Below, one piece after another: positions 8,253 to 15,802 of a DNA stretch of 33,166 nucleotides. The position numbers and the translations under genes were made by a program. The stretch's first letter is position 1; the number at the start of each line of letters is the position of its first letter. The notes below the pieces were generated by a model. The model was not told the DNA's origin. It made no database searches and saw nothing but the letters and a program-made list of their open reading frames with translations. The stretch lies in the NCBI GenBank assembly GCA_964495085.1, contig CAZBUK010000040.1:1-33166 (forward strand), read 5' to 3'. Origin of the DNA: CAZBUK01 sp964495085. GTDB taxonomy: Bacteria; Bacteroidota; Ignavibacteria; T3Sed10-11.

Positions 8253-11201
8253 TCAGGTGTTTTCGAGCCGTTCCATGGCTCTGAGAAACAGGTCCCTCAT
8301 TCCGCTCTGGAGGCGGGTAATATATTCCACGGGGTCATCTTCGAGCTCCATAAACTTCCGGAGAGCGGAGAGCTGTGACGGATCCGTCGGAAGTAATTTT
8401 GAGGGTTCGCCGATGAACATTGCGTTGAAGTATTCAACCAACCTGTATCCGTAATATGCGAGGCGCATCATATCGACTTCATCGGGATGCAGCAACGCGA
8501 GTTTCCCGAAGGTATCGAGAATTCTCAAAGTCGAAATATCCCTCAGATCATGCTGTATCCTGCCGAATTTCAACTGGTATGCCTGGACGAGAAACTCGAT
8601 ATCCATTATTCCACCGGCGCCGGTTTTAATATCCACGGTTCGTGACCGCCGGATCCGGGAACGGGATTCGGATCTCAGGCGCATCTGGAGTATATCCCGG
8701 ATCCATGCCTCGGGCAGAGTGCTCTCGTAGACATACCGTCTCACATATGACAACACCTCATTCTGAAATTCGCTTTTGTGTTCGAGCAACGAAGCCCTAA
8801 TAAGCGACTGCCGTTCCCACAACGATGCTCTCCGGTGCAGGTATTCTCTGTAAGCTTCGAACGAAACAACAAGCGGTGCGCTCTGACCCTCGGGCCGCAG
8901 GCGAGCGTCCACTTCATAACTCAATCCGTTCGTCTCTCCCCGTGCGGCAAGCCGGATGAACTCACGCACCGCCTTCTCCGCGTGCACGGGATCTGTAACC
9001 GTCCGCTCGTCGTAAATAAAGAGTACGTCGATATCGCCCCCGGGTCCCAGTTCATCGCCGCTGAATTTCCCGAGCATGACGATTGTTATCGCGTCTGTTT
9101 GGACGCCGAATGCATCAAGCGCGGATCGCCACACCGACATGAGCGTTTCGCGGGCCAGGTTTGTAAGGATACGATATATTTCATCAAGAGTAATCTTCCC
9201 GTTGAGAAACCGGATATGCGCGATAAGTTCCTGGAATTCCCCGTCGGATGGGTGCTGATTCTCGTCCTCTCCCTCAAGAAGCGCCTGTGTGCGAGTCAGC
9301 AGAAATTCGAGATACTCCGGCCTGCGCGATAATTTCAGCGTCATCGCATCGGAAAATCCGCACACTCTGAGCAGCATCTTGCGTATTCCTCCGCTCCCCA
9401 GGGATTCGTATAAGGAACCCGCATGAGCCGCGGATTGTACGAGCAGCAATACGTTTTTTAACGCGCGGTCGGGCGAGATCGTATTTTTTATGTCGGCGAG
9501 AATCATCGCACCGGTTGCGCGAAATCGTTCGCGCGTCTGCCGGTCGTTTCCCTCGATCCCTGCAGCCGTGATTCCGACCGCTATCTGACGCAGTATTTCA
9601 CCCGCCCGCCGGACATCTTGAAATCCGAATGAAGCGAGATGTTCATCAGAATCCTGCCCCCCCTGACTGAAAAAGATTTCCAGATCGGTTTTATCGGCTT
9701 CCGCCGAGAAGACCGTATCGAATATCGCACGGACTCCGTGAAGATGCTCTTCAAGCTGCCGGACAAACGCCTCGGCGCTCCCGAATCCGAGCGAGCGTGC
9801 GAGCACCTCCCGCTCGCGGAGGCCCGGGGGGATCGTATGGGTCTGCGTATTGTGTTCCATCTGGAGGCGGTGCTCGACGGTTCGGAAGAATACATACGCA
9901 TCGCTCAATGTTCGTGCTTCCGGTTCGCTGAGCAATCCCTCGGATACGAGCAAGCGCTGACCGTGCAGCGTCGCCGGTGTCCTGACGGATGGAAGCCTGC
10001 CCCCGTTAATGAGCTGCAGCGCCTGCGTGATGAATTCGATATCCCGGATACCCCCGCGCATCTGCTTGATGTTCATCGGGTCCGGAGATTGCCGCTCGAT
10101 ACGTGACTTCATTCTCGATATTATCTGACGCGGCGGATCAAAGAGCGTGACCGGATAAACAAACGGAGAGATGCGTCTTACGAATTCATCCCCGAAGCCT
10201 CTGGCCCCCGCTATCGGCCGCGCTTTGATGAGCATCTGTCGTTCCCAGAGTTCGCCGCGGGTTTCATAGTAGGTTAGATAACCGGCAAGCGAACGAACCA
10301 GCGGACCGGCGTCCCCGTCGGGTCTGAGCCTCACGTCAACGCGGTAGAGTCTGCCTTCCCCGCTATGCTCGGTCATACTGCGAACCCAACGGTCGGCAAG
10401 TTCGTAGTAAAATTCAACCGAGTGCATGCTTTTTCCCGCGGAGGTGACGAACTGTTCATCATCGTCCATCACGAACATTACATCGATATCCGAGCTGTAG
10501 TTCAATTCTCTCCCTCCGAGCTTACCGAGTCCGATTACCGTGCACTGAGTTTTCGGGCATCCTCCATGTTTAAGCTCCAATTCGCGGGAGATCAGATCGA
10601 ACAACAATGAGGCTACTGCGTCGGCAAGATCGCTCAGTTCCTCGACGGTTTGTTCGAAGGTTGCTTCGCCGAGCAGATCTCGCGCACCGATCCGGAGAAT
10701 CTCCCTCCGCTGAAATCTTCGCATCGCGTTGAGCTGCGACGGAAACCGCTCGTATGCCTGCAGCTGCATGGTGAGCTCGGACGATAAGCGGACGGAGTTC
10801 TTGGGATGATTGAGAATGTCGCTCGCGGTAATCCAGCGGAACCAGGGCGGATGGCGGACCAGGATATCGGCGAGGTATTGCGAATCTGAACAGATCTTTA
10901 CCGCGGTGTCCATGAGGACCGGATAGGCGAAGAGATCATGCAGAAACGTCGACCGGAACGATACTTCTGCAAGCCGGTGCAGGTTGATGAGGGCACGCTC
11001 CGGATCCGACCGATCGCCGATAGTCCGGCGGAATGTTTCTGCGATAAGCTCCGGTTCCGTATCCGGATCGGTTTCACGCAGCGTACCGATGAGCGGTTCA
11101 ATAAGATCGTGGAGCAGCTTATCCGCTTTTTCCGAATCGGGAAATCCTGTCTGTCGAAAAATCATATAATCGTAGTTTGTAAATCCGGGCAGCTCCGGCA
11201 T
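8253..11201 (-). CDS. glnE: Bifunctional glutamine synthetase adenylyltransferase/adenylyl-removing enzyme
   Basis: Adds AMP to, and removes it from, glutamine synthetase according to the state of the PII protein. The 982-residue product is slightly longer than the E. coli enzyme. It has two nucleotidyltransferase domains, each followed by a helical region. The N-terminal, AMP-removing domain carries GLGKLGGRELNYSSDIDVMF (224-243). The C-terminal, AMP-adding domain carries MLGKFSGDELGPGGDIDVLF (709-728), where the usual KLGG and GSD are changed to KFSG and GGD but the paired aspartates remain. No glnA or glnB is in view. The ATG at 11201 has no ribosome-binding site and lies only about 6 nt from the predicted transcription start, so ATG 11165 (MIFRQT) is a possible alternative. 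Confidence 0.95.
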   Translation of the reverse strand: MPELPGFTNYDYMIFRQTGFPDSEKADKLLHDLIEPLIGTLRETDPDTEPELIAETFRRTIGDRSDPERALINLHRLAEVSFRSTFLHDLFAYPVLMDTAVKICSDSQYLADILVRHPPWFRWITASDILNHPKNSVRLSSELTMQLQAYERFPSQLNAMRRFQRREILRIGARDLLGEATFEQTVEELSDLADAVASLLFDLISRELELKHGGCPKTQCTVIGLGKLGGRELNYSSDIDVMFVMDDDEQFVTSAGKSMHSVEFYYELADRWVRSMTEHSGEGRLYRVDVRLRPDGDAGPLVRSLAGYLTYYETRGELWERQMLIKARPIAGARGFGDEFVRRISPFVYPVTLFDPPRQIISRMKSRIERQSPDPMNIKQMRGGIRDIEFITQALQLINGGRLPSVRTPATLHGQRLLVSEGLLSEPEARTLSDAYVFFRTVEHRLQMEHNTQTHTIPPGLREREVLARSLGFGSAEAFVRQLEEHLHGVRAIFDTVFSAEADKTDLEIFFSQGGQDSDEHLASFGFQDVRRAGEILRQIAVGITAAGIEGNDRQTRERFRATGAMILADIKNTISPDRALKNVLLLVQSAAHAGSLYESLGSGGIRKMLLRVCGFSDAMTLKLSRRPEYLEFLLTRTQALLEGEDENQHPSDGEFQELIAHIRFLNGKITLDEIYRILTNLARETLMSVWRSALDAFGVQTDAITIVMLGKFSGDELGPGGDIDVLFIYDERTVTDPVHAEKAVREFIRLAARGETNGLSYEVDARLRPEGQSAPLVVSFEAYREYLHRRASLWERQSLIRASLLEHKSEFQNEVLSYVRRYVYESTLPEAWIRDILQMRLRSESRSRIRRSRTVDIKTGAGGIMDIEFLVQAYQLKFGRIQHDLRDISTLRILDTFGKLALLHPDEVDMMRLAYYGYRLVEYFNAMFIGEPSKLLPTDPSQLSALRKFMELEDDPVEYITRLQSGMRDLFLRAMERLENT

Positions 11202-11213
11202 AAATTCATATTA

Positions 11214-11241
11214 AGTATACGAAAAAACCGAGTAAAATCAA
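11214..11241 (-). promoter_or_regulatory. glnE promoter
   Basis: On the minus strand TTGATT (11236-11241) and TATACT (11214-11219) are separated by 16 bp. The transcription start would fall near 11207, almost at the first possible glnE start codon (11201). The mRNA would therefore be nearly leaderless, or translation would begin at the in-frame ATG 11165. Confidence 0.5.
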
Positions 11242-11264
11242 TCGCGATCAGAACGTTGCGTCGG

Positions 11265-11295
11265 TTGCATTTACCTCGGCATTCTTATATATTTC
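11265..11295 (+). promoter_or_regulatory. Bacteroidota-type promoter of the acyl-CoA cluster
   Basis: TTG (11265-11267), a 20-bp spacer and TATATTTC (11288-11295) match the TTG-N19/21-TAnnTTTG pattern except for the last base. The transcription start would lie near 11302, about 43 nt before the EthD gene. It is divergent from the glnE promoter. Confidence 0.5.
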
Positions 11296-11344
11296 AGCAG
11301 ACTTCCGCGACTCTCCGTTCACAGCCACTAATCGGATTCTCCCA

Positions 11345-11647
11345 ATGATAAAGCTCGTCGCATTGTTTAAAAAACCGGCGGATGCCGAATCGTTCGATCA
11401 GCATTACGCGAATGTCCATACGCCGTTGATAAGAGCGATGCCCGGACTGCAGCGGCTCGAAGTCTCGCGAATTACGAGTACGATCGGCGGAGAGTCCCCT
11501 TTTTACCTGATCGCATCGATGTATTTTAACGGCGAGGATGAACTGAACGCTGCGCTCGCATCTCCGCAGGGTAAGGCGGCCGGAAAGGACCTAATGGGCT
11601 TTGCCAAAGGCATCGTCTCTCTGCTCGTCGCAGAGGTCACGGAATAA
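11345..11647 (+). CDS. EthD family protein
   Basis: Small ferredoxin-fold (dimeric alpha-beta barrel) protein of the EthD family. EthD was first noted in an ether-degradation gene cluster, where it is required for activity by an unknown mechanism. The 100-residue product has the family length and the characteristic N-terminal part: a hydrophobic first strand (MIKLVALFKKP), FDQHYANVHTPLIRAMPGL (18-36) and a later YLIASMYF strand. Its stop lies 2 bp before the next start, so it is translationally linked to the crotonase gene and probably works on the same CoA-linked or ring compound. A binding or small isomerase/lyase role is possible. No active site can be assigned. Confidence 0.85.
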   Translation: MIKLVALFKKPADAESFDQHYANVHTPLIRAMPGLQRLEVSRITSTIGGESPFYLIASMYFNGEDELNAALASPQGKAAGKDLMGFAKGIVSLLVAEVTE

Positions 11648-11649
11648 AC

Positions 11650-12576
11650 ATGGACCGGAAACCGTATAGCGGACTGGATCCCGACTCGATGGATCTCAGG
11701 AACATCCAGTACCGAAAAGAAAATCGTGTAGCAACCGTCGCGATCAACAGACCGGATTCGCATAACGCACTCAACTTCGATACCGTCAGGGAACTTCATC
11801 GAGTGTTCGAAGACGTCACCTGGGACGATGGCGTCGCGGTGATGGTGCTCACCGGCGCGGGCGAAAAGGCCTTCTGTACCGGCGCCGACATCAAAGAATG
11901 GCATGCGTGGTTCCTCGACCACCCCGGCGATTTCTATAAATGGATGGGCGCCTTTATCGAAATGCACGACAGGCTGCGCAACATCGGCAAACCGACCGTT
12001 GCAAGACTGAACGGCATCGTCGTCGGCGGGGGAAACGAGTTGAATATAGCCTGCGACCTTGCGGTCGCCGCCGACGATATTTACATACGACAGGTCGGTC
12101 CTGCGCGGGGCAGCGTACCCGCCGCGGGTGCAACCCAGTGGCTGCCGCTGATAGTCGGCGACCGCCGCGCACGGGAAATTCTCCTGCTCTGCGATGAAAT
12201 TCCTGCCGCCACCGCATTGTCCTGGGGACTTGTCAACCGCGTCGTACCGAGATCGGAGCTTGATGCGGCAGTTGCGGAGATTACCGGAAAGCTTATTGAA
12301 AAACTACCCGAGGTAACGCGTTACACAAAGCAGCAGCTGAACATATGGCGGGATCTGTCGTGGGGAATAACCATCGGCCATGCACGAGACTGGCTCACCG
12401 TGCATACCTCGGCGCCCGAAATCTTTGAAGGCATCGACGCCTTCAGGAATAAAAAGGCCATCGACTACAATAAGGTCAGAGACGGACTCACGATGCTCTG
12501 TCCGAAATGCGGTACGCTCATGCCGAAACGTTATCACTATTGCGGGGAATGCGGTGAGAAGATCGGCGCCGTTTGA
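11650..12576 (+). CDS. Crotonase-fold hydratase/hydrolase with a C-terminal zinc ribbon
   Basis: Enoyl-CoA hydratase/isomerase superfamily, 308 residues. The oxyanion-hole segments are AFCTGADIKEW (75-85) and GIVVGGGNELNIACD (122-136). Glu130 matches the first crotonase glutamate, but the second is replaced (QVGPARG instead of GQPEINIG). The block VGPARGSVPAAGATQWLPLIVG, the late RDWLTVHTS segment and the C-terminal IDYNKVRDGL resemble 6-oxocyclohex-1-ene-1-carbonyl-CoA hydrolase (BamA/Oah), the ring-opening hydrolase of anaerobic benzoyl-CoA breakdown, more than ordinary hydratases. Residues 284-301 add a zinc ribbon (C284, C287, C298, C301) that is not normal for the family. Substrate unproven. 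The gene starts 2 bp after the EthD gene, and its end overlaps the next gene. Confidence 0.85.
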   Translation: MDRKPYSGLDPDSMDLRNIQYRKENRVATVAINRPDSHNALNFDTVRELHRVFEDVTWDDGVAVMVLTGAGEKAFCTGADIKEWHAWFLDHPGDFYKWMGAFIEMHDRLRNIGKPTVARLNGIVVGGGNELNIACDLAVAADDIYIRQVGPARGSVPAAGATQWLPLIVGDRRAREILLLCDEIPAATALSWGLVNRVVPRSELDAAVAEITGKLIEKLPEVTRYTKQQLNIWRDLSWGITIGHARDWLTVHTSAPEIFEGIDAFRNKKAIDYNKVRDGLTMLCPKCGTLMPKRYHYCGECGEKIGAV

Positions 12577-13003
12577 ATTCATCCTTTTGCTGGGAATACT
12601 CGCCGCATGCACCGCCAGCGGCAGCTCACAGGGATACGTCCCCGAAGATAAACTCAATATCCTCTTTTATCAGTTCGCCGACCGGAGCGAGGACATGCTC
12701 CTGGAGATCATTCCCGGCGAACGGTTCAGACTCCCCCTCATCAGAGGCTACCAGGTCAGAATCGACATCGATAAGATCGAGATTAACGTCCTCACCGACC
12801 GCGAGGTTATCGAGCCGGACGGCTATCTCCTTCCGAACGGACATGTTGCACAGGCATTCAATCTCGGGCGGCTGTCGACGCTCGAGTACGAAGTCCTTGT
12901 CACGTTCGATCATCAGACCGACCGGTATTTCATCGCATTGCGCGATGACGGACTTCGGGTGAGGCCGTTCCGCGAAGAGTTCTCGAATATCGTCATCCCG
13001 TAA
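12554..13003 (+). CDS. Small putative lipoprotein of unknown function
   Basis: I do not recognise this 149-residue protein. With a GTG start at 12554 it begins MRRSAPFEFILLLGILAACT, a compact lipoprotein signal with lipobox LAAC and Cys19 as the lipidation site. The mature part is acidic and rich in beta-strand-like segments (ILFYQFADRSEDMLLEIIPG, YEVLVTFDHQTDRYFIAL) without cysteines or known motifs. The first 23 bp overlap the zinc-ribbon crotonase gene in another frame, which suggests translational coupling. An envelope location is predicted from the signal. Why an envelope protein sits between two acyl-CoA enzymes is unclear. Confidence 0.7.
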   Translation: MRRSAPFEFILLLGILAACTASGSSQGYVPEDKLNILFYQFADRSEDMLLEIIPGERFRLPLIRGYQVRIDIDKIEINVLTDREVIEPDGYLLPNGHVAQAFNLGRLSTLEYEVLVTFDHQTDRYFIALRDDGLRVRPFREEFSNIVIP

Positions 13004-13028
13004 AATCCTATTCGGTAAAGGCAGACGC

Positions 13029-13805
13029 ATGCAATACGAAACTGTCATCGTGACATTCTCCGATCGCGGATACGCCATTGTTCAGCTCAACCGTCCGGAG
13101 GCGCTCAACGCACTTAACCGGCAGGTTATGGAAGAACTCGTGCAGGCACTCGAGACGCTCGAGAAGCATGAGCAGGTCCGCTGCATCGTCCTGACCGGAA
13201 ACGAGAAAGCGTTTGCCGCCGGAGCCGACATTAAAGAGATGGCCGACGCATCATCGATCGATATGCTTGTCAGGGATCAATTCGCCCGTTGGGACAGGAT
13301 CAGAAAAATTAAGATACCGCTCATCGCCGCGGTCAGCGGGTTCGCTCTGGGAGGAGGATGCGAGCTTGCCATGATCTGCGATATCATCATCGCTTCGGAG
13401 ACCGCCCGGTTCGGACAGCCCGAAATCAATATCGGAGTCATGCCCGGTGCCGGAGGTACGCAGCGTCTGACACGCGCGGTCGGAAAATACAAAGCGATGG
13501 AGATGGTTCTCACCGGAGGTATGATTACCGCGGAGCAGGCAATGTCCGCCGGACTGGTAAATAAAATCGTTCCGGCAGAGATGCTCCTCGACGAGGCGGC
13601 GGATTTAGCGGCGCTTATTGCATCAAAGCCTCCGCAAGCAGTACGGCTCGCGAAAGAATCGATTCTCAAAGCGTTCGATTCAACGATCGAAGGCGGGCTC
13701 GAGTTCGAACGCAAGAATTTCTATCTTCTCTTCTCGACCGACGATCAGAAGGAAGGGATGAAGGCGTTCATCGAAAAACGGAAACCGGTCTGGAAAGGCA
13801 GGTAG
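13029..13805 (+). CDS. Enoyl-CoA hydratase (crotonase/PaaF-like)
   Basis: Hydrates trans-2-enoyl-CoA to 3-hydroxyacyl-CoA in beta-oxidation or in the lower phenylacetate pathway (PaaF). The 258-residue product is a standard crotonase with both catalytic glutamates: Glu112 in ALGGGCELAMICD and Glu132 in FGQPEINIGVMPGAGGTQRL. The oxyanion-hole segment is AFAAGADIKEM (61-71), and the C-terminal helix ends in AFIEKRKPVWKGR. It follows the small lipoprotein gene by 25 bp. The 3' end meets the convergent AhpD-like gene within 1 bp. Whether it serves fatty-acid or aromatic breakdown cannot be told from sequence alone. Confidence 0.95.
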   Translation: MQYETVIVTFSDRGYAIVQLNRPEALNALNRQVMEELVQALETLEKHEQVRCIVLTGNEKAFAAGADIKEMADASSIDMLVRDQFARWDRIRKIKIPLIAAVSGFALGGGCELAMICDIIIASETARFGQPEINIGVMPGAGGTQRLTRAVGKYKAMEMVLTGGMITAEQAMSAGLVNKIVPAEMLLDEAADLAALIASKPPQAVRLAKESILKAFDSTIEGGLEFERKNFYLLFSTDDQKEGMKAFIEKRKPVWKGR

Positions 13806-13806
13806 A

Positions 13807-14163
13807 TCAGCCTGCATCCGCCGACATGAGCTCCTCGAGAAATGCAACGGCCCGCCGGAGATGGGGAATGACGATGGAACCCCCAACGATCAACGCCACC
13901 GTGAACGTTTCAAAAAATTCTTCTGCAGTCGTACCCGCTTTCTTCGCCTGGATCAGATGATATGAGATGCAGTCGTCGCATCTCAATACCATCGAAGCCG
14001 TCAATCCAAGCAGCTCTTTCGTCTTCGCATCGAGTGCGCCCGCTTCGTACGTACGGCTGTCGAGTGCGAAGAATCGTTTAATTTCAAGATTTCCCTGCGA
14101 CAGGATCTTCTCGTTCATCTCTTCCCGGAATTGGTTAAATACATCCAGTCGGTTCATCTTCAT
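13807..14163 (-). CDS. AhpD-like carboxymuconolactone decarboxylase family protein
   Basis: 118-residue all-helical protein of the CMD/AhpD family. It has the redox motif CDDCISYH (C62, C65, H69), typical of AhpD-type alkylhydroperoxidase-like members rather than true gamma-carboxymuconolactone decarboxylase. Such proteins reduce peroxides or act as thiol reductants. The start at 14163 (MKMNRLDVFNQF) is chosen because AAGGAAGGAG lies just upstream; a longer frame to 14226 would run into the preceding gene. It lies 16 bp behind the minus-strand lipoprotein gene, and the two form a small operon running against the surrounding acyl-CoA genes. Confidence 0.9.
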   Translation of the reverse strand: MKMNRLDVFNQFREEMNEKILSQGNLEIKRFFALDSRTYEAGALDAKTKELLGLTASMVLRCDDCISYHLIQAKKAGTTAEEFFETFTVALIVGGSIVIPHLRRAVAFLEELMSADAG

Positions 14164-14179
14164 TGAAGCTCCTTCCTTA

Positions 14180-14761
14180 TTATAATAGTTGTAGTAGATA
14201 ATTATCGGCGACTCTCCAGCGACCATCCTCTTGCGTCAGGTATACGATCATCGAAAATCCGGCGAAGGGAACACCGGCGTTTCTCATCACGACAATCGAA
14301 TGCTTCCCGTCGTTTGAGATCCCCGCCCTTGAGAACGATGTTATACCCTGAGTTCCCGGTATGAATTCGCGGCTAGCGGGGAAATCGGATGGTTCACAGG
14401 CGCCGGCAGCACGTAAATCCGGTTCGACGAGAATAACGGGGAGGATCGGGCGAATCCCACCGGTTATTTCTCCCGGCGTTCCATTCTTTCGCTGGAGATC
14501 GACCGTTACCGACACATCTCCCCATCGATTGTGTCTCGCGATTCTTCTCACCCCGCTCATATCACCGATCTCGATCGTGTATCTTTCAACGAGCAAACTG
14601 TTGTAGCGGGAGGCATCGAAATAATGGTCAAGAGCCGCGGAATATATTTCGAGCTCAACCGGTTCGATCGACCGGTTGGCAGGTTTCTCCGAACAGCTCG
14701 TTATTACGATAGTTACGGCAAGCAAAACGATAGACAGACAGTGCAGAATACTAACGCTCAT
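14180..14761 (-). CDS. Putative lipoprotein of unknown function
   Basis: 193 residues, not recognised. The N-terminus MSVSILHCLSIVLLAVTIVI, followed by TSCSEKP, is a signal peptide with lipobox ITSC (Cys23). The mature part includes EIYSAALDHYFDASRY, SLLVERYTIEIGD, SRAGISNDGKHSIVVM and a C-terminal MIVYLTQEDGRWRVADNYLLQ. This last pattern, a strand with DGRWRV, is seen in small secreted proteins with an NTF2-like or SH3-like tail. The AhpD-like gene follows after 16 bp. No upstream promoter could be picked with confidence. Confidence 0.7.
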   Translation of the reverse strand: MSVSILHCLSIVLLAVTIVITSCSEKPANRSIEPVELEIYSAALDHYFDASRYNSLLVERYTIEIGDMSGVRRIARHNRWGDVSVTVDLQRKNGTPGEITGGIRPILPVILVEPDLRAAGACEPSDFPASREFIPGTQGITSFSRAGISNDGKHSIVVMRNAGVPFAGFSMIVYLTQEDGRWRVADNYLLQLL

Positions 14762-14935
14762 TAAATTCCCATACTAAATGTATTAAGGTTCGGATCGAAT
14801 GCTCTCCTGTTCATTTCTCCGGATGTGCCGGAATAACAACCGTCCTCCGACGGCCGCGAAGTAAACGGCGCCATCGACTGTAGCCGTGAGAATAATTAAT
14901 CGAGAAAGTACCATTATTTTTGAATTTCTACAAAA

Positions 14936-14966
14936 TTGATTTGTTTCGGGTCAATTCGTATCTTTG
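14936..14966 (+). promoter_or_regulatory. Bacteroidota-type promoter for the PaaG-like/HADH genes
   Basis: TTG (14936-14938), exactly 20 bp, then TATCTTTG (14959-14966) is a full match to the TTG-N19/21-TAnnTTTG promoter of the Bacteroidota primary sigma factor. Transcription would begin near 14973, about 40 nt upstream of the ATG at 15014. The motif overlaps an upstream in-frame extension of the gene, which argues that the extension is not translated. Confidence 0.7.
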
Positions 14967-15013
14967 TGATTCAAAAATTACTGCATCGATTCTCAACAGG
15001 CATCGGATCAACC

Positions 15014-15799
15014 ATGCCAGAATACACGACCGTCTTATATGAAATCCGGGACAATGTCGCGTGGATCACGCTGAACCGTCCCGCAGTCCTGAACGCATTC
15101 AATGACCAACTCAGTACGGATCTCCTCGCCGCCTTGACAAGTGCGGACAAAGACAGAACCGTGCGGTGCATCGTCCTGACCGGTGCGGGGAGAGGATTCT
15201 GCTCGGGACAGGATCTGAAAAGCCAATCGGGCACTGAAAGACGCTCCCTGAAGGAATCCCTCGAACGCCGGTATAATCCGATAATCCGGCGGATAAGGAA
15301 AACCGACAAACCGGTACTGGCTATGATCAACGGCGTTGCCGCGGGTGCCGGATGCAGTCTTGCCCTTGCCTGCGACATGCGGATCATGGCAGCCGATGCG
15401 AGTCTGATCGAGGTATTTGTACGGATCGGCCTGGTACCGGATTCCGGATCTCACTGGTTCCTTGTCAGGTATGTGGGACTGGCAAAAGCATTCGAGATAG
15501 CTGCGTTGGGAGATTCAGTAAACGCCGAGGAAGCCTATCGCATCGGCCTGGTCAATAAGATCTGTCCCGGCGACAAGCTTGTCGAAGAGACGACGAACCT
15601 CGCGCTACGGCTTGCGCAGTCGCCTACCAAAGCAATCGGGTTTATTAAACGCGCCCTCAACAAAGCGGCGCATGTCGATCTCGATTCAATGCTCGAGTAC
15701 GAATCATACATTCAGGAAATCGTATCCCGTACTGAGGATCACGCCGAAGGTGTAGCCGCATTTCTTGAGAAAAGAAAACCTAAGTATAAAGGAAGCTGA
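15014..15799 (+). CDS. Enoyl-CoA hydratase/isomerase, PaaG-like
   Basis: 261-residue crotonase-fold protein closest in pattern to PaaG (ring-1,2-epoxyphenylacetyl-CoA isomerase, forming the oxepin). It has GFCSGQDLKS at the oxyanion hole, AAGAGCSLALACDMRIM and FVRIGLVPDSGSHWFLVRYVG, with Asp143 at the position of the PaaG catalytic aspartate. The two crotonase glutamates are absent (Ser115 replaces the first), so isomerisation rather than hydration is expected. The ATG at 15014 (MPEYTTVLYE) is chosen because a promoter motif covers the upstream extension. The stop lies 3 bp before the dehydrogenase gene. Without paaABCDE, paaZ or paaK in view, a phenylacetate role is only a suggestion. Confidence 0.9.
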   Translation: MPEYTTVLYEIRDNVAWITLNRPAVLNAFNDQLSTDLLAALTSADKDRTVRCIVLTGAGRGFCSGQDLKSQSGTERRSLKESLERRYNPIIRRIRKTDKPVLAMINGVAAGAGCSLALACDMRIMAADASLIEVFVRIGLVPDSGSHWFLVRYVGLAKAFEIAALGDSVNAEEAYRIGLVNKICPGDKLVEETTNLALRLAQSPTKAIGFIKRALNKAAHVDLDSMLEYESYIQEIVSRTEDHAEGVAAFLEKRKPKYKGS

Positions 15800-15802
15800 A
15801 CG

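Noticed and set aside
14761..14874. 37-codon minus-strand frame ending in a TAATG junction with the lipoprotein gene
   Set aside because: The overlap looks like coupling, but there is no ribosome-binding site and no recognisable sequence, and short frames of this kind are frequent by chance.
14936..15013. Upstream extension of the PaaG-like gene from the TTG at 14936
   Set aside because: The extension overlaps a full Bacteroidota-type promoter and lies before the family's usual start; ATG 15014 fits better.
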